The notes beneath the pieces were generated by a model that did not search any database, had not been told where the DNA came from, and worked only from the letters and a program-made list of their open reading frames with translations. Positions 25,099-34,459 of a stretch of DNA of 64,000 nt are shown one piece after another (the first letter of the stretch is position 1; every line of letters begins with the position of its first letter). The stretch is from UBA2821 sp902763335 (GTDB lineage Bacteria; Bacillota; Clostridia; Lachnospirales; Lachnospiraceae), in assembly GCA_052066835.1 (NCBI GenBank), contig JBQHRJ010000001.1. The stretch is one strand, 5' to 3'. The position numbers and the translations under genes were made by a program.

Positions 25099-26168
25099 AA
25101 ATGAAACTTGCCATTGTGACATTTACCGCAAACGGTAAAAAAATATCTGAAAATATCAGAGAAAAACTGAATAACAGTGAATGTCATATTTATACATTTT
25201 ACAGGTATTCATCGGGAGAAACTTTTACATTTACGGATGGAAAGGAACTCATAAGGAATATATGGAACAGATATGATTTTATAATATTTATCAGTGCGTG
25301 CGGAATTGCAGTGAGACTTATAGCACCGTATATTGAGGATAAGACAAAGGACCCGGGGATAATAGTTATGGATGAACAGGGAAAGAATGTGATATCATTG
25401 CTGTCGGGACATATCGGCGGTGCAAATGAAATGACAGAAATTATAGCAGACATAACAGGCGGACAGGCGGTTATCACCACTGCCACTGATGTTAGGAAAA
25501 ATTTTTCACCGGACAGTTTTGCGGTGGCAAACAATCTGTATATAGCTGATATGGATATGGCAAAAGAGATTGCCGTAAAAGTTTTATCAGGTGTGAAGAT
25601 GGGACTATATTCAAGCTGTAAGTGCTATAATATTCCGCAGGACTGTTTTAATATGAATGTCAGTGGAAATGATGAAAAAACGGATACAGGGATATGTATA
25701 GATTCTGATATTTCATTAAAACCGTTTCAGTACACACTTAATCTCGTTCCGAGAAATATGATTCTCGGAGTGGGATGCAGACGTGGGACGGACAGTGAGA
25801 AATTTGAAAAATGCATTATTGAAAGATTAAAAGAAACAGGTATTCCGTTACATACGATTGGGACGATTGCATCCATTGATTTAAAAAAAGATGAAAAAGC
25901 GATACTTGATTTTGCAAAGAAATATAAAATAAAATTTGTAACATATTCTGCGGAAGAATTAAATGAAACAGAGGGAGAGTTTACAGGCTCGGAATTTGTA
26001 AAAAATAATGTGGGAGTAGATAATGTATGTGAGAGAAGTGCAGTAAAATGTGGGGGTGACATTGTTGTGAGGAAGACGGCGGGAGATGGCATAACGATGG
26101 CAGTAGCAAAAAAACATTTTGACATAGATTTTTTAAGACGGAACACAGGTCTGGAAATGGAGGAATAA
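25095..26168 (+). CDS. cbiG: CbiG, cobalt-precorrin-5A hydrolase
   Basis: 357 residues. It opens the delta-lactone of cobalt-precorrin-5A, releasing acetaldehyde. The N-terminal domain holds FIISACGIAVRLIAPYIEDKTKDPG and LLSGHIGGANEM; the C-terminal domain holds ILGVGCRRGTDSEKFE, IGTIASIDLKKDE and the closing KTAGDGITMAVAKK. It has both the N-terminal and C-terminal CbiG domains, with a short variable middle. GTGGAG lies before the start; ATG 25095 or ATG 25101 are both possible. The stop codon abuts the cbiH start. Confidence 0.93.
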   Translation: MKMKLAIVTFTANGKKISENIREKLNNSECHIYTFYRYSSGETFTFTDGKELIRNIWNRYDFIIFISACGIAVRLIAPYIEDKTKDPGIIVMDEQGKNVISLLSGHIGGANEMTEIIADITGGQAVITTATDVRKNFSPDSFAVANNLYIADMDMAKEIAVKVLSGVKMGLYSSCKCYNIPQDCFNMNVSGNDEKTDTGICIDSDISLKPFQYTLNLVPRNMILGVGCRRGTDSEKFEKCIIERLKETGIPLHTIGTIASIDLKKDEKAILDFAKKYKIKFVTYSAEELNETEGEFTGSEFVKNNVGVDNVCERSAVKCGGDIVVRKTAGDGITMAVAKKHFDIDFLRRNTGLEMEE

Positions 26169-26894
26169 ATGAAACTGTATCTTGTAGGTTTTGGTGCCGG
26201 TTCATATGACGGAATGACTATAGAAGCAAAGAAAGCCATAGAGAATTGTGATATTATAGTCGGCTATACCGTGTATGTTGAGCTGCTTAAGAAATATTTT
26301 GGCGATAAAACATTTTTATCAACACCGATGACAAAGGAAAAAGACAGGGTGGAGATGGCATTAAAAGAAGCAGAAACCAAAAACGTTGCAATCATATGCA
26401 GCGGAGACAGCGTAGTATATGGAATGGCGGGACTGGCGTATGAAATGTCGGTAGAATATAATGATGTGGGGATATGCGTGGTGCCGGGAGTGACGGCAGC
26501 GATAAGCGGAAGTGCGGTTCTCGGAGCACCCTTAACACATGATTTTTGTGTTATAAGTCTCTCAGATTTGCTGACACCGTGGGAAAAGATAGAAAAAAGG
26601 CTTGAATGTGCGGCAATGGGAGATTTTGCAGTGGCAATTTACAATCCATCGTCAAAAAAGAGGGCAGACTATCTGATGAAGGCATGTGATATAATGTTAA
26701 AATATAAGACAGGTGATACCGTATGCGGATATGTGAAAAATATAGGACGCGATGGTGAGACATTTGAAGTTATGACACTTAAGGAACTGAGAGAATGTCA
26801 TGTGGATATGTTTACGACAGTGTTTGTGGGAAACAGTGAGACAAAGATGATAAACGGAAAAATGATAACTCCAAGAGGATATTTTAGAAAATGA
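26169..26894 (+). CDS. cbiH: CbiH, cobalt-precorrin-3 C17-methyltransferase
   Basis: 241 residues with GGAGGAATAA directly before ATG. Tetrapyrrole methylase blocks are LVGFGAGSYDGMTIEAKKAI, CSGDSVVYGMAGLAYE and CVVPGVTAAISGSAVLGAPL. The HDFCVISLSDLLTPW motif identifies this subfamily, which methylates C-17 with ring contraction. No Fe-S or extra C-terminal domain is attached, unlike some clostridial versions. It overlaps the next gene by four bases. Confidence 0.95.
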   Translation: MKLYLVGFGAGSYDGMTIEAKKAIENCDIIVGYTVYVELLKKYFGDKTFLSTPMTKEKDRVEMALKEAETKNVAIICSGDSVVYGMAGLAYEMSVEYNDVGICVVPGVTAAISGSAVLGAPLTHDFCVISLSDLLTPWEKIEKRLECAAMGDFAVAIYNPSSKKRADYLMKACDIMLKYKTGDTVCGYVKNIGRDGETFEVMTLKELRECHVDMFTTVFVGNSETKMINGKMITPRGYFRK

Positions 26895-28831
26895 AAAAAA
26901 TAGTAATATTTGGCGGAACCACAGAGGGAAGAGAGCTTGCCGAGTGGTGTGACAAAAACAGAATAAAGGCATATGTCAGTGTTACGACAGAATACGGTGC
27001 GCATCTTCTTCCTGATTCGGAAAATGTTGTGATATCAGATAAGAAGATGACAGAGAAAGAGATACTTGAATTTGTGGAAAATGTGGGGGCGGATATTATA
27101 GTAGATGCTACACATCCATATGCGAAAGAAGTCACGAAAAATATAAAAAATGCGATAAATCTCTATGGAACGGATAAAGCAGATTATTACAGGGTAGTCA
27201 GGGAAAATGATGAGTGCGTGGACGGAGCAGAATATTTTGATAATATTGATGAGGCAGTCAGATTTCTTGATAAAACCGATGGGAATATATTTGTCACAAC
27301 GGGAAGTAAAGAACTGAAAAAAATATGCGGACTTAGTGATTATAAAAAAAGGTGTGCAGTAAGAGTTCTTGATTCAGAAGAGGTAATTAGGCAGTGCCAT
27401 GAACTTGGATTTGATGATGAGCGGATAATAGCAGACAGAGGACCGTTTTCGGTGGATGATAACATAGAGCAGTTAAAGAAATATAAGGCTTCATATATGA
27501 TAACCAAAGAAAGCGGAATGACAGGCGGATTTAAGGCAAAGACAGATGCGGCAGAGACTTGCGGTGTGAAAATGATTATAGTAAGGCGGCCTGTAGAAAG
27601 CGGAGTAACGGTAAAAGAGATGGAAAATATATTATCTGAAAAAAAGATTATTATAGCAGGCATAGGAATGGACGGACAAAAAAGCCTTACAAATGATGTG
27701 GAGAATGCCATAAATGAAGCGGAAGTTATAATAGGGGCAGGGAGAATGACCCGGTCGGTAAGTGAAAAAATTTCCGGTAAGGATGTATTTGTCTCATATA
27801 AAAGTAATGACATAGCAGATTTTATAAATAAAAGTGAAAAAAAGCGTTTTGTTATCCTGATGTCAGGGGATACGGGTTTTTTTAGTGGAACAAAGTCTTT
27901 ACTGCCACTGCTTAAGGGATATGACACCAAAGTGATGAGCGGTATAGCATCTCCCGTATATTTTGCGGCAAAGACAGGAATGACATGGCAGGATATGCAT
28001 TTTGTAAGTCTGCATGGAAATGATGCAAATATAATAAGAAATGTGTGCAGCAATGAGAAAACATTTTTCCTTTTGGGAGGGGATGTGACTCCGGCAGATA
28101 TATGTACAAAGCTCACTGAGTACGGCATGGGAAATGTAGAGATGTATATCGGTGAAAATCTTTCAATGGAAAATGAGAAAATATATGAAGGAACTGCAAA
28201 GGAGTACACAGATATAGTTACGGACAGGCTGTGCGTGATGATTGTGGTGAATAATGAATACGAAAAGTGTGTGAGAAGCGGAATACCTGATGATGAATTT
28301 ATAAGGGGAAAGGTTCCGATGACAAAATCTGAGATTCGTTCAGTGTGTATATCACTTATGAATATATCAAAGACGGATAACTGCTGGGACATAGGCTGTG
28401 GAACCGGTTCAGTATCAGTAGAGATGGCAATAAGATGTGCTGATGGCAGAGTAACAGCGATAGATAAAAATAAAGAGGCGATAGAACTCACGGATAAAAA
28501 CAGACACAAATTCGGATGTGACAATATAGAGATATTATATGGCGATGCGGTAGAAAAAATATCCGGACTGGAGAAACCCGATGTGGTATTTATAGGTGGT
28601 TCGGGCGGCAGATTAGAGCAGATAATAAAATGTGCATATGAGAAAAATCATGATGTTAAAATAGTGGTAACGGCAGTATCGATAGAAACTCTTAACGGCG
28701 TGGTAAATATTTTTAACAACTGTAACGTGCAATATAATATCAGCCAGATAGCCGTAACAAGAACAAGGAAAATCGGAACACACACAATGTTTGCAGCGGA
28801 AAATCCGATATTTATAATTAATACGCAGTAA
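26891..28831 (+). CDS. cbiJ-cbiET: Triple fusion CbiJ-CbiE-CbiT (precorrin-6A reductase, C5/C15-methyltransferase and decarboxylase)
   Basis: 646 residues in one uninterrupted frame. Residues ~1-248 are CbiJ: the dinucleotide-like start VIFGGTTEGRELAEW, DATHPYA, VFVTTGSKEL-type and ADRGPFS blocks. Residues ~252-445 are CbiE: IIIAGIGMDGQKSLT and VILMSGDTGFFSGTKSLLP. Residues ~460-640 are CbiT, a Rossmann methyltransferase with DDEFIRGKVPMTKSEIR and CWDIGCGTGSVSVEMA. Together these reduce precorrin-6A, methylate C-5 and C-15, and decarboxylate the C-12 side chain, three consecutive steps. CbiE-CbiT fusions (CobL) are common; adding CbiJ at the N-terminus is less so. Confidence 0.93.
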   Translation: MKKIVIFGGTTEGRELAEWCDKNRIKAYVSVTTEYGAHLLPDSENVVISDKKMTEKEILEFVENVGADIIVDATHPYAKEVTKNIKNAINLYGTDKADYYRVVRENDECVDGAEYFDNIDEAVRFLDKTDGNIFVTTGSKELKKICGLSDYKKRCAVRVLDSEEVIRQCHELGFDDERIIADRGPFSVDDNIEQLKKYKASYMITKESGMTGGFKAKTDAAETCGVKMIIVRRPVESGVTVKEMENILSEKKIIIAGIGMDGQKSLTNDVENAINEAEVIIGAGRMTRSVSEKISGKDVFVSYKSNDIADFINKSEKKRFVILMSGDTGFFSGTKSLLPLLKGYDTKVMSGIASPVYFAAKTGMTWQDMHFVSLHGNDANIIRNVCSNEKTFFLLGGDVTPADICTKLTEYGMGNVEMYIGENLSMENEKIYEGTAKEYTDIVTDRLCVMIVVNNEYEKCVRSGIPDDEFIRGKVPMTKSEIRSVCISLMNISKTDNCWDIGCGTGSVSVEMAIRCADGRVTAIDKNKEAIELTDKNRHKFGCDNIEILYGDAVEKISGLEKPDVVFIGGSGGRLEQIIKCAYEKNHDVKIVVTAVSIETLNGVVNIFNNCNVQYNISQIAVTRTRKIGTHTMFAAENPIFIINTQ

Positions 28832-28841
28832 TGGAGGAAAT

Positions 28842-30209
28842 ATGAAAAGAATACTTATATCCGGCGTGAAGAGCGGTTCAGGAAAAACAACTGTAACATG
28901 TGGAATTTTAAAAGCACTTATAGACAGAGGATACGATGTATCTTCTTTTAAATGCGGACCGGATTATATTGACCCGATGTTTCACACCAGTGTAATCGGA
29001 GCCTATTCAAGAAATCTTGACAGCTTTTTTTGCGATACGTCTACCCTCAAACATGTGATTAAGAAAAATGCAAAGGATATATCTGTGATTGAGGGTGTCA
29101 TGGGGTATTTTGACGGTGCCGGGGCGACAGGCTCATCCATGGATATAGCGGTTAAAACAGAGACGCCGGCGGTTATAGTGATAGACTGTAAGGGTATGGC
29201 AGCAAGTATAGGAGCAGTTATATGCGGATTTCTGGAGTTTCAGAAGCCTAACAATATATGCGGATTTATATTCAACCGTCTGCCGGAAAGTCTTGTACCG
29301 GACGTGAAGAAAATGTGTGATACATTTCATACAGAGTATCTCGGAAGATTTCCGACAGCAAATGAGTGTATGATAGAGTCAAGGCATCTGGGACTTGTCA
29401 CATCAGATGAGATAGATAATCTTAAAGAAAAAGTCAGCAGACTGGCAGGCCTTTGTGAGGAGAATATAGATATAGACAGAATACTTGAGATAGCGTCGGA
29501 GGCACTGGATATAGATGATGATGAAATCAGCATAGAGAGGGTTACAGATGAAAATGTAAGAATAGCGGTTGCTAAGGATAAAGCTTTCTGCTTCCATTAT
29601 GAGGATAATTATGATATTTTAAGAAGTATGGGATGTGAGATAGTCACATTTTCACCGTTAAATGATGAAAAGCTTCCGGAGGACATAAACGGAATAATAT
29701 TAAACGGAGGTTATCCTGAACTTTATGCGTCTGAGCTTTCAGCAAATAAGAGTATGCTTAAAAGTATACATGATGCTGCAAAATCCGGAGTTCCTACCAT
29801 AGCGGAGTGTGGAGGGTTTATGTATCTGCATAATAAGCTGGAGGGAAATGACGGTGTAAAATACAGTATGGCATCGGTTATAGACGGCGAAGCATTTAAG
29901 ACAGGAAAACTTGTGAGATTTGGCTATATAAATATGAAAGCCGAAGAAGATAACATGCTTGTAAAGCAGGGTGAAACAATAAGGGCACATGAGTTCCATT
30001 ATTGGGACAGTACATGTACGGGTGAAAGTTTTCTGGCAACAAAACCCGGAAGAAATATAAGCTACAGATGCATAAATGGGAGTGACACACTATATGCAGG
30101 ATTTCCGCATCTGTACTTTTATGGTAATATAAAAATGGCAGAAAGATTTGTGACATGTTGTGAAAAGGCAGGTAAATATGGACAGAACAGACAGTATAAG
30201 AACGCCTGA
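28842..30209 (+). CDS. cbiA: CbiA, cobyrinate a,c-diamide synthase
   Basis: 455 residues, ATGGAGGAAAT before ATG. The ATP-binding N-terminal domain has SGVKSGSGKTTVTCGI, FKCGPDYIDPMFH and the VIEGVMGYFDGAG motif. The C-terminal class-I glutamine amidotransferase-like domain has GIILNGGYPELYA, IAECGGFMYLH (Cys nucleophile) and RAHEFHYWD. It amidates side chains a and c of cobyrinate using glutamine and ATP. The end overlaps cobT by 32 bases. Confidence 0.95.
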   Translation: MKRILISGVKSGSGKTTVTCGILKALIDRGYDVSSFKCGPDYIDPMFHTSVIGAYSRNLDSFFCDTSTLKHVIKKNAKDISVIEGVMGYFDGAGATGSSMDIAVKTETPAVIVIDCKGMAASIGAVICGFLEFQKPNNICGFIFNRLPESLVPDVKKMCDTFHTEYLGRFPTANECMIESRHLGLVTSDEIDNLKEKVSRLAGLCEENIDIDRILEIASEALDIDDDEISIERVTDENVRIAVAKDKAFCFHYEDNYDILRSMGCEIVTFSPLNDEKLPEDINGIILNGGYPELYASELSANKSMLKSIHDAAKSGVPTIAECGGFMYLHNKLEGNDGVKYSMASVIDGEAFKTGKLVRFGYINMKAEEDNMLVKQGETIRAHEFHYWDSTCTGESFLATKPGRNISYRCINGSDTLYAGFPHLYFYGNIKMAERFVTCCEKAGKYGQNRQYKNA

Positions 30210-31233
30210 TAAGGGTGCAAAAGAAAAGGCAGAAAAGCATTGGAACAGTATAGCAAAGCCCTTGCACAGTCTTGGTATACTCGAAGATTATATTGTGAAA
30301 ATTGCTGGTATAAAGGGAAATGAAAATGTATATTTAAATAAGCGGTGTGCCATAGTTATGTGTGCCGATAACGGAGTTGTATGTGAGGGAGTGACCCAGT
30401 CTGACAGTAGTGTAACAAAGGCAGTGGCAGAGGCAATGGCTAAAGGCGACGGAAATATAAATAATCTGGCAGAGGTATATGGTGCGGATGTTATACCGGT
30501 GGATATCGGTATGGCTTCAGAGACTGATTCAAAAGGCATAGTAAATAAACATATATCAGATGGAACGGAAAATATTGTAAAAGGTCCTGCTATGTCCATA
30601 GAGCAGGCAGAGATGGCACTTGTTGCCGGAATGGATATGGTAAAGAACTGTCTGGATAAAGGATATGACATTATAGTGACAGGCGAGATGGGGATAGGAA
30701 ATACTACCACATCCTCAGCCCTTGCATCTGTTATATTAGATGAGCCTGTGGAAAACGTCACGGGAAGAGGTGCAGGTCTTAATAATGAAGGTTACGAAAG
30801 AAAGATTGATGCCATACATAGGGCAATAGAAGTCAATAAACCTGACAGAAATAAACCGGTTGAAATGCTGGCGAAAATCGGAGGCTATGATATAGCAGGA
30901 ATGGTAGGAATTTTTCTCGGAGGTGCAGTATATCATGTTCCGGTCATAATGGACGGATTCATTTCTGCCGTATCGGCATGTATAGCATGTATGATAAAGC
31001 CGGAGGTAAAGGAGTATATTCTGTGTTCCCATGTCTCAAGGGAGCCGGCGGCATCAAAGCTGCTAAAAAGTATGGGAATGGAACCGGTGATAACAGCGGG
31101 AATGTGTCTTGGAGAGGGAACAGGAGGTATAATGTTACTTCCGTTACTTGACGGTGCGCTTAAAATGTATCATTCAGTACATTCATTTGAAAATCTTACA
31201 ATAGAACAGTATGAGGATTACAATAAGAAATAA
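30178..31233 (+). CDS. cobT: CobT, nicotinate-nucleotide:dimethylbenzimidazole phosphoribosyltransferase
   Basis: The start at ATG 30178 (AAAAGGCAGG upstream) gives 351 residues; an in-frame GTG at 30160 has no ribosome site. It activates the lower-ligand base as alpha-ribazole phosphate. Blocks are MCADNGVVCEGVTQSD, DVIPVDIGMA, GEMGIGNTTTSSAL and GMCLGEGTGGIMLLPLLDGAL, which contains the catalytic Glu. The identity of the natural base cannot be read from this; no bluB or bza genes are in the window. Confidence 0.95.
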   Translation: MDRTDSIRTPDKGAKEKAEKHWNSIAKPLHSLGILEDYIVKIAGIKGNENVYLNKRCAIVMCADNGVVCEGVTQSDSSVTKAVAEAMAKGDGNINNLAEVYGADVIPVDIGMASETDSKGIVNKHISDGTENIVKGPAMSIEQAEMALVAGMDMVKNCLDKGYDIIVTGEMGIGNTTTSSALASVILDEPVENVTGRGAGLNNEGYERKIDAIHRAIEVNKPDRNKPVEMLAKIGGYDIAGMVGIFLGGAVYHVPVIMDGFISAVSACIACMIKPEVKEYILCSHVSREPAASKLLKSMGMEPVITAGMCLGEGTGGIMLLPLLDGALKMYHSVHSFENLTIEQYEDYNKK

Positions 31234-31246
31234 GAGTGTGAAGAAT

Positions 31247-31771
31247 ATGTTTATTTTAATTACAGGCGGCAGTAAAAGCGGAAAGTCGCTTATGGCAGAA
31301 AATATTATATCAGAGTATGAGGGGAAAAAATATTATATTGCAACTATGGAACCGTTTACCGCAGATGCAAAAGAGGCGATAAGCAGACACAGAAAAATGC
31401 GTAGGGGAAAAGGATTTGAGACTGTAGAAAAATATAAGGATATAGAAGAAGCGGATATACCGGATGGCTCAGTAGTACTTTTGGAATGTATGGGAAATCT
31501 GTGTGCAAATGAAATGTTTTCAGGACAGTATAAAAGTGATGTCGCAGAGAAGATAGTAACCGGCATAAGAAAACTTGCAGACAGACAGAGGCTTATGATA
31601 GTGGTTACAAATCAGGTGGGTGAGGACGGAATAACATATGCTGATGAGACAATGGAGTATATAAGAAACCTTGGGATGATAAACGGTGCCCTTTCAAAAT
31701 ATGCAGATGTTGTTATAGAATCAGTGTATGGTATTCCGGTAGTGTTAAAAGAAAAGCGGAATGGAGAATAG
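31247..31771 (+). CDS. cobU: CobU, adenosylcobinamide kinase / guanylyltransferase
   Basis: ATG 31247 (MFILITGGSKSGKS) gives 174 residues, the normal size; the open frame upstream reaches into cobT. The P-loop GGSKSGKS, the RHRKMRRGKGFETVE segment with the guanylylated-His neighbourhood, LLECMGNLCANEMF and IVVTNQVGEDGITY are all present. It phosphorylates adenosylcobinamide and converts it to the GDP form. The ribosome site is weak (GAAGA), suggesting coupling to cobT, which stops 14 bases before. Confidence 0.93.
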   Translation: MFILITGGSKSGKSLMAENIISEYEGKKYYIATMEPFTADAKEAISRHRKMRRGKGFETVEKYKDIEEADIPDGSVVLLECMGNLCANEMFSGQYKSDVAEKIVTGIRKLADRQRLMIVVTNQVGEDGITYADETMEYIRNLGMINGALSKYADVVIESVYGIPVVLKEKRNGE

Positions 31772-31772
31772 T

Positions 31773-32528
31773 ATGTTAAATTCATTGTTTTCAGCATTTT
31801 TAATGTATTCAAGGATACCGGTGCCACAGGTTGAGTGGAAGGAAGAAAACAGAAGATACTCGTTATGCTTTTTTCCGGTAATAGGAGTGGTAATAGGTAT
31901 AATTCAGATTTTATTGTGGATATTATGCATGAAATACGGTATAGGCAGGGGATTGTATGCCGCACTGGCTGTTGCGGTGCCGGTTATGGTGACAGGCGGT
32001 ATACATCTTGACGGTTATATGGATGTGCATGATGCTAAAGGATGTATGGGTGACCGGGAGAGAAAACTTCAGGTGATGAAGGATTCAAGAATAGGAGCGT
32101 TTGCGGCAATTTATCTTATACTGTATTTTATAGTGCAGTTTGGGATGTTTTACGAGGTAAGAACATCAGAAGTAATATATGTCATTGCATTTGTATTTGT
32201 AATATCAAGGGCAATGAGCGGACTTGCAGCAGTTACATTTAAAGGTGCAAAAAGTGATGGAACACTTCAGAGTTTTTCAAAGCCGGCACACAGGAATATT
32301 ACAATAGCCGTGGAAATAATATATATAGTATTGTCGATGGCAGTTTCGATATATATAAATCCGGTTGCCGGAATTATGTTATCTGTAGGCTCTGTGGCAA
32401 CATTTATATATTACAGAATATTTTCGTATAAAGAATTCGGAGGAATAACCGGAGACCTTGCAGGGTATTTCCTGCAGCTTTGTGAACTGGTGGCAATGAT
32501 GTGTGTAGTAATATGGAGCAGAATATGA
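31773..32528 (+). CDS. cobS: CobS, adenosylcobinamide-GDP ribazoletransferase (membrane)
   Basis: ATG 31773 has GGAG six bases upstream; the ATG at 31761 overlaps cobU and has no clear site. 251 residues with about six membrane helices. The active-site block GGIHLDGYMDVHDAKGC and RKLQVMKDSRIGAFA carry the conserved Asp residues that bind metal and GDP. It joins adenosylcobinamide-GDP to alpha-ribazole, the last or second-last step. It overlaps the following gene by four bases. Confidence 0.93.
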   Translation: MLNSLFSAFLMYSRIPVPQVEWKEENRRYSLCFFPVIGVVIGIIQILLWILCMKYGIGRGLYAALAVAVPVMVTGGIHLDGYMDVHDAKGCMGDRERKLQVMKDSRIGAFAAIYLILYFIVQFGMFYEVRTSEVIYVIAFVFVISRAMSGLAAVTFKGAKSDGTLQSFSKPAHRNITIAVEIIYIVLSMAVSIYINPVAGIMLSVGSVATFIYYRIFSYKEFGGITGDLAGYFLQLCELVAMMCVVIWSRI

Positions 32529-32929
32529 ATAAAATAATATTTATAACAGGTGGAGCATATCAGGGGAAACTTGAATATGCAAAAGAAAAATATAAAATAG
32601 ATGATAAAGATATTGCAGAACCTGATGAAAACGGATATATAAATGATGAAGAGTTAAAAAAGAAATGTATTAATAGCTTTCATCTGATTATAAAGCGTGC
32701 TTCTGATAAATCGGAAGATATTACGGAAATATGTGACAAAATATTAAAAAAACACGAAGGTTCGGATGTTGTAATTATAATGAATGATGTTGGAAGCGGA
32801 ATAGTACCGATGGAAAAATCAGAAAGAGTATACAGGGAGAATGTTGGAAGAGCAGGCTGCTATATCGCAAAACATGCGGATGTTGTCATCAGGGTGAGTT
32901 GCGGATGTGGAATAGCAATAAAGGAATAA
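32525..32929 (+). CDS. Divergent, shortened CobU-like protein
   Basis: ATG 32525 with GGAG six bases before gives 134 residues. The start IIFITGGAYQGKLEYA recalls the CobU P-loop, but the Ser/Thr after Lys is Leu, so nucleotide binding may be lost or altered. The RHR segment of CobU is gone. The C-terminal half keeps CobU-like sequence (IIMNDVGSGIVPMEKSERVYRENVGRAGCYIAKHADVVIRVSCG). A full cobU lies two genes upstream, so this is an extra paralogue. It may be a structural or regulatory partner, or handle a different cobamide intermediate. It overlaps cobS and is followed four bases later by cobC, so it is kept within the operon. Confidence 0.75.
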   Translation: MNKIIFITGGAYQGKLEYAKEKYKIDDKDIAEPDENGYINDEELKKKCINSFHLIIKRASDKSEDITEICDKILKKHEGSDVVIIMNDVGSGIVPMEKSERVYRENVGRAGCYIAKHADVVIRVSCGCGIAIKE

Positions 32930-32933
32930 TGGT

Positions 32934-33479
32934 ATGAAACTGGTATTTATAAGACATGGAATGACAAAGGGAAATCTTGAAAAACGATACATAGGAAGAA
33001 CGGATGAAGATTTGTGTGAGGAAGGAATACATGAGCTTGAAAAGAGAACATATCCTGATGTTAAAAGGGTTATCTCAAGTCCGATGAAAAGATGTATTCA
33101 GACAGCAGAGATTATATATCCGGATATAGACATAGAGATTGCAGATGAACTAAAAGAGTGTGATTTTGGAAAATTTGAGGGAAAAAACTATTATGATTTA
33201 AACGGTGATACAGATTATCAAAACTGGATAGACAGTGGAGGAACGCTTGATTTCCCGGAAGGAGAATCGTTGCAGGAATTTAAGGACAGGTGTATACACG
33301 GATTTGAAAAGGTTATTGAGAGTGTAAATGAAGATACGGCTTTTGTGGTGCATGGCGGAACAATAATGGCAATAATGGAAAAATATGATGCCGGACAGAA
33401 AGGCTATTTTGATTACCGGTTGGGAAATGGTGAGGGGTATGTGTGTGAATTTAGGGAAGGAACGCTTTATACACTATGA
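32934..33479 (+). CDS. cobC: CobC, alpha-ribazole-5'-phosphate phosphatase (histidine phosphatase family)
   Basis: 181 residues, AAGGAATAATGGT before ATG. The N-terminus has the catalytic FIRHGMTKGNLEKRYIGRTDE, with SSPMKRCIQTAEII and the C-terminal VVHGGTIMA, the phosphoglycerate-mutase-like pair of histidines. In this operon the substrate is most likely alpha-ribazole phosphate or adenosylcobalamin phosphate, the last dephosphorylation. By sequence alone it could be a general phosphatase. The stop overlaps the cbiB start by four bases. Confidence 0.85.
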   Translation: MKLVFIRHGMTKGNLEKRYIGRTDEDLCEEGIHELEKRTYPDVKRVISSPMKRCIQTAEIIYPDIDIEIADELKECDFGKFEGKNYYDLNGDTDYQNWIDSGGTLDFPEGESLQEFKDRCIHGFEKVIESVNEDTAFVVHGGTIMAIMEKYDAGQKGYFDYRLGNGEGYVCEFREGTLYTL

Positions 33480-34444
33480 ATAAGTATATTTTTTTTGTGC
33501 CTGTTATCATTGGATTTTTACTTGATGCGGTATTTGGTGATCCGTATAATATGCCCCATCCGATAAGACTTATAGGCAATCTTATTTCAAAACTTGATAA
33601 ACTTTTATACAGGGATGATGCGTCTGACAGACAGAAATTTATAAGAGGAATGATACTAGCACTGACGGTTATTGTTTTATCTGCTGTATGTCCTCTTATT
33701 ATTCTTATCATATGTTATAGAATAAATATTTATGCCGGGATTATTGTACAGGGCATGATGTGTTATTATCTTATAGCTGCGAAGTGTCTGAAAACAGAGA
33801 GTATGAAAGTGTATAGTGCCATAGAAAAAGATGACACGGAGGGAGCGAGATATGCCGTGTCCATGATAGTAGGAAGAGACACGGACAGACTTGACAGAAA
33901 TGGAATAATAAAAGCAGCAGTGGAGACTGTGGCGGAAAATACATCAGACGGAGTAACAGCACCGCTATTTTATATGATAATCGGCGGAGCGGTTTTAGGA
34001 TTTGCATACAAGGCTGTAAATACCATGGATTCGATGATAGGATATAAAAATGATAAATATATGTATTTTGGACGTTTTGCTGCAAAGCTTGATGATATAT
34101 TAAACTATATTCCGGCAAGACTTACGGCAGTTTTCATGATAATTGCAGCATTTATATCGGGGTATAATGGCAGAAATGCATTTAAAATATGGAGACGTGA
34201 CAGGAGGAAGCATAAGAGTCCGAATTCTGCACAGACGGAGGCAGTGTGTGCGGGAGCACTTGAGATTCAGCTTGCGGGTGATGCATATTATTTTGGAAAA
34301 TTATTAAAGAAGGACACAATAGGTGATGATTTAAGACCTATAGAAAATGAAGACATAAAAAGGGCAAATGTACTTATGTATGTGACATCGGTGTTAATGC
34401 CGGCAGTTATGATGCTTATAATTGTCGTGGTAACAAGTATATAA
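33476..34444 (+). CDS. cbiB: CbiB, adenosylcobinamide-phosphate synthase (membrane)
   Basis: 322 residues with four to five hydrophobic segments, starting right after cobC. Family blocks are FLLDAVFGDPYNMPHPIRLIG, the cytoplasmic loop with MIVGRDTDRLDRNGIIKAAVETVAENTSDGVTAP-type sequence (seen near residues 125-160), and NTMDSMIGYKNDKYMYFG. It attaches aminopropanol phosphate to adenosylcobyric acid. The next gene, cobD, supplies that side chain. Confidence 0.93.
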   Translation: MNKYIFFVPVIIGFLLDAVFGDPYNMPHPIRLIGNLISKLDKLLYRDDASDRQKFIRGMILALTVIVLSAVCPLIILIICYRINIYAGIIVQGMMCYYLIAAKCLKTESMKVYSAIEKDDTEGARYAVSMIVGRDTDRLDRNGIIKAAVETVAENTSDGVTAPLFYMIIGGAVLGFAYKAVNTMDSMIGYKNDKYMYFGRFAAKLDDILNYIPARLTAVFMIIAAFISGYNGRNAFKIWRRDRRKHKSPNSAQTEAVCAGALEIQLAGDAYYFGKLLKKDTIGDDLRPIENEDIKRANVLMYVTSVLMPAVMMLIIVVVTSI

Positions 34445-34459
34445 AAAGGCGGAAAGCAT

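Noticed and set aside
27340..28524. Long minus-strand open frame of 394 codons opposite cbiJ-cbiET
   Set aside because: It lies fully opposite a gene with clear family motifs, has no ribosome site, and its hydrophobic Ser-rich product is the usual complement of A/G-rich codons.
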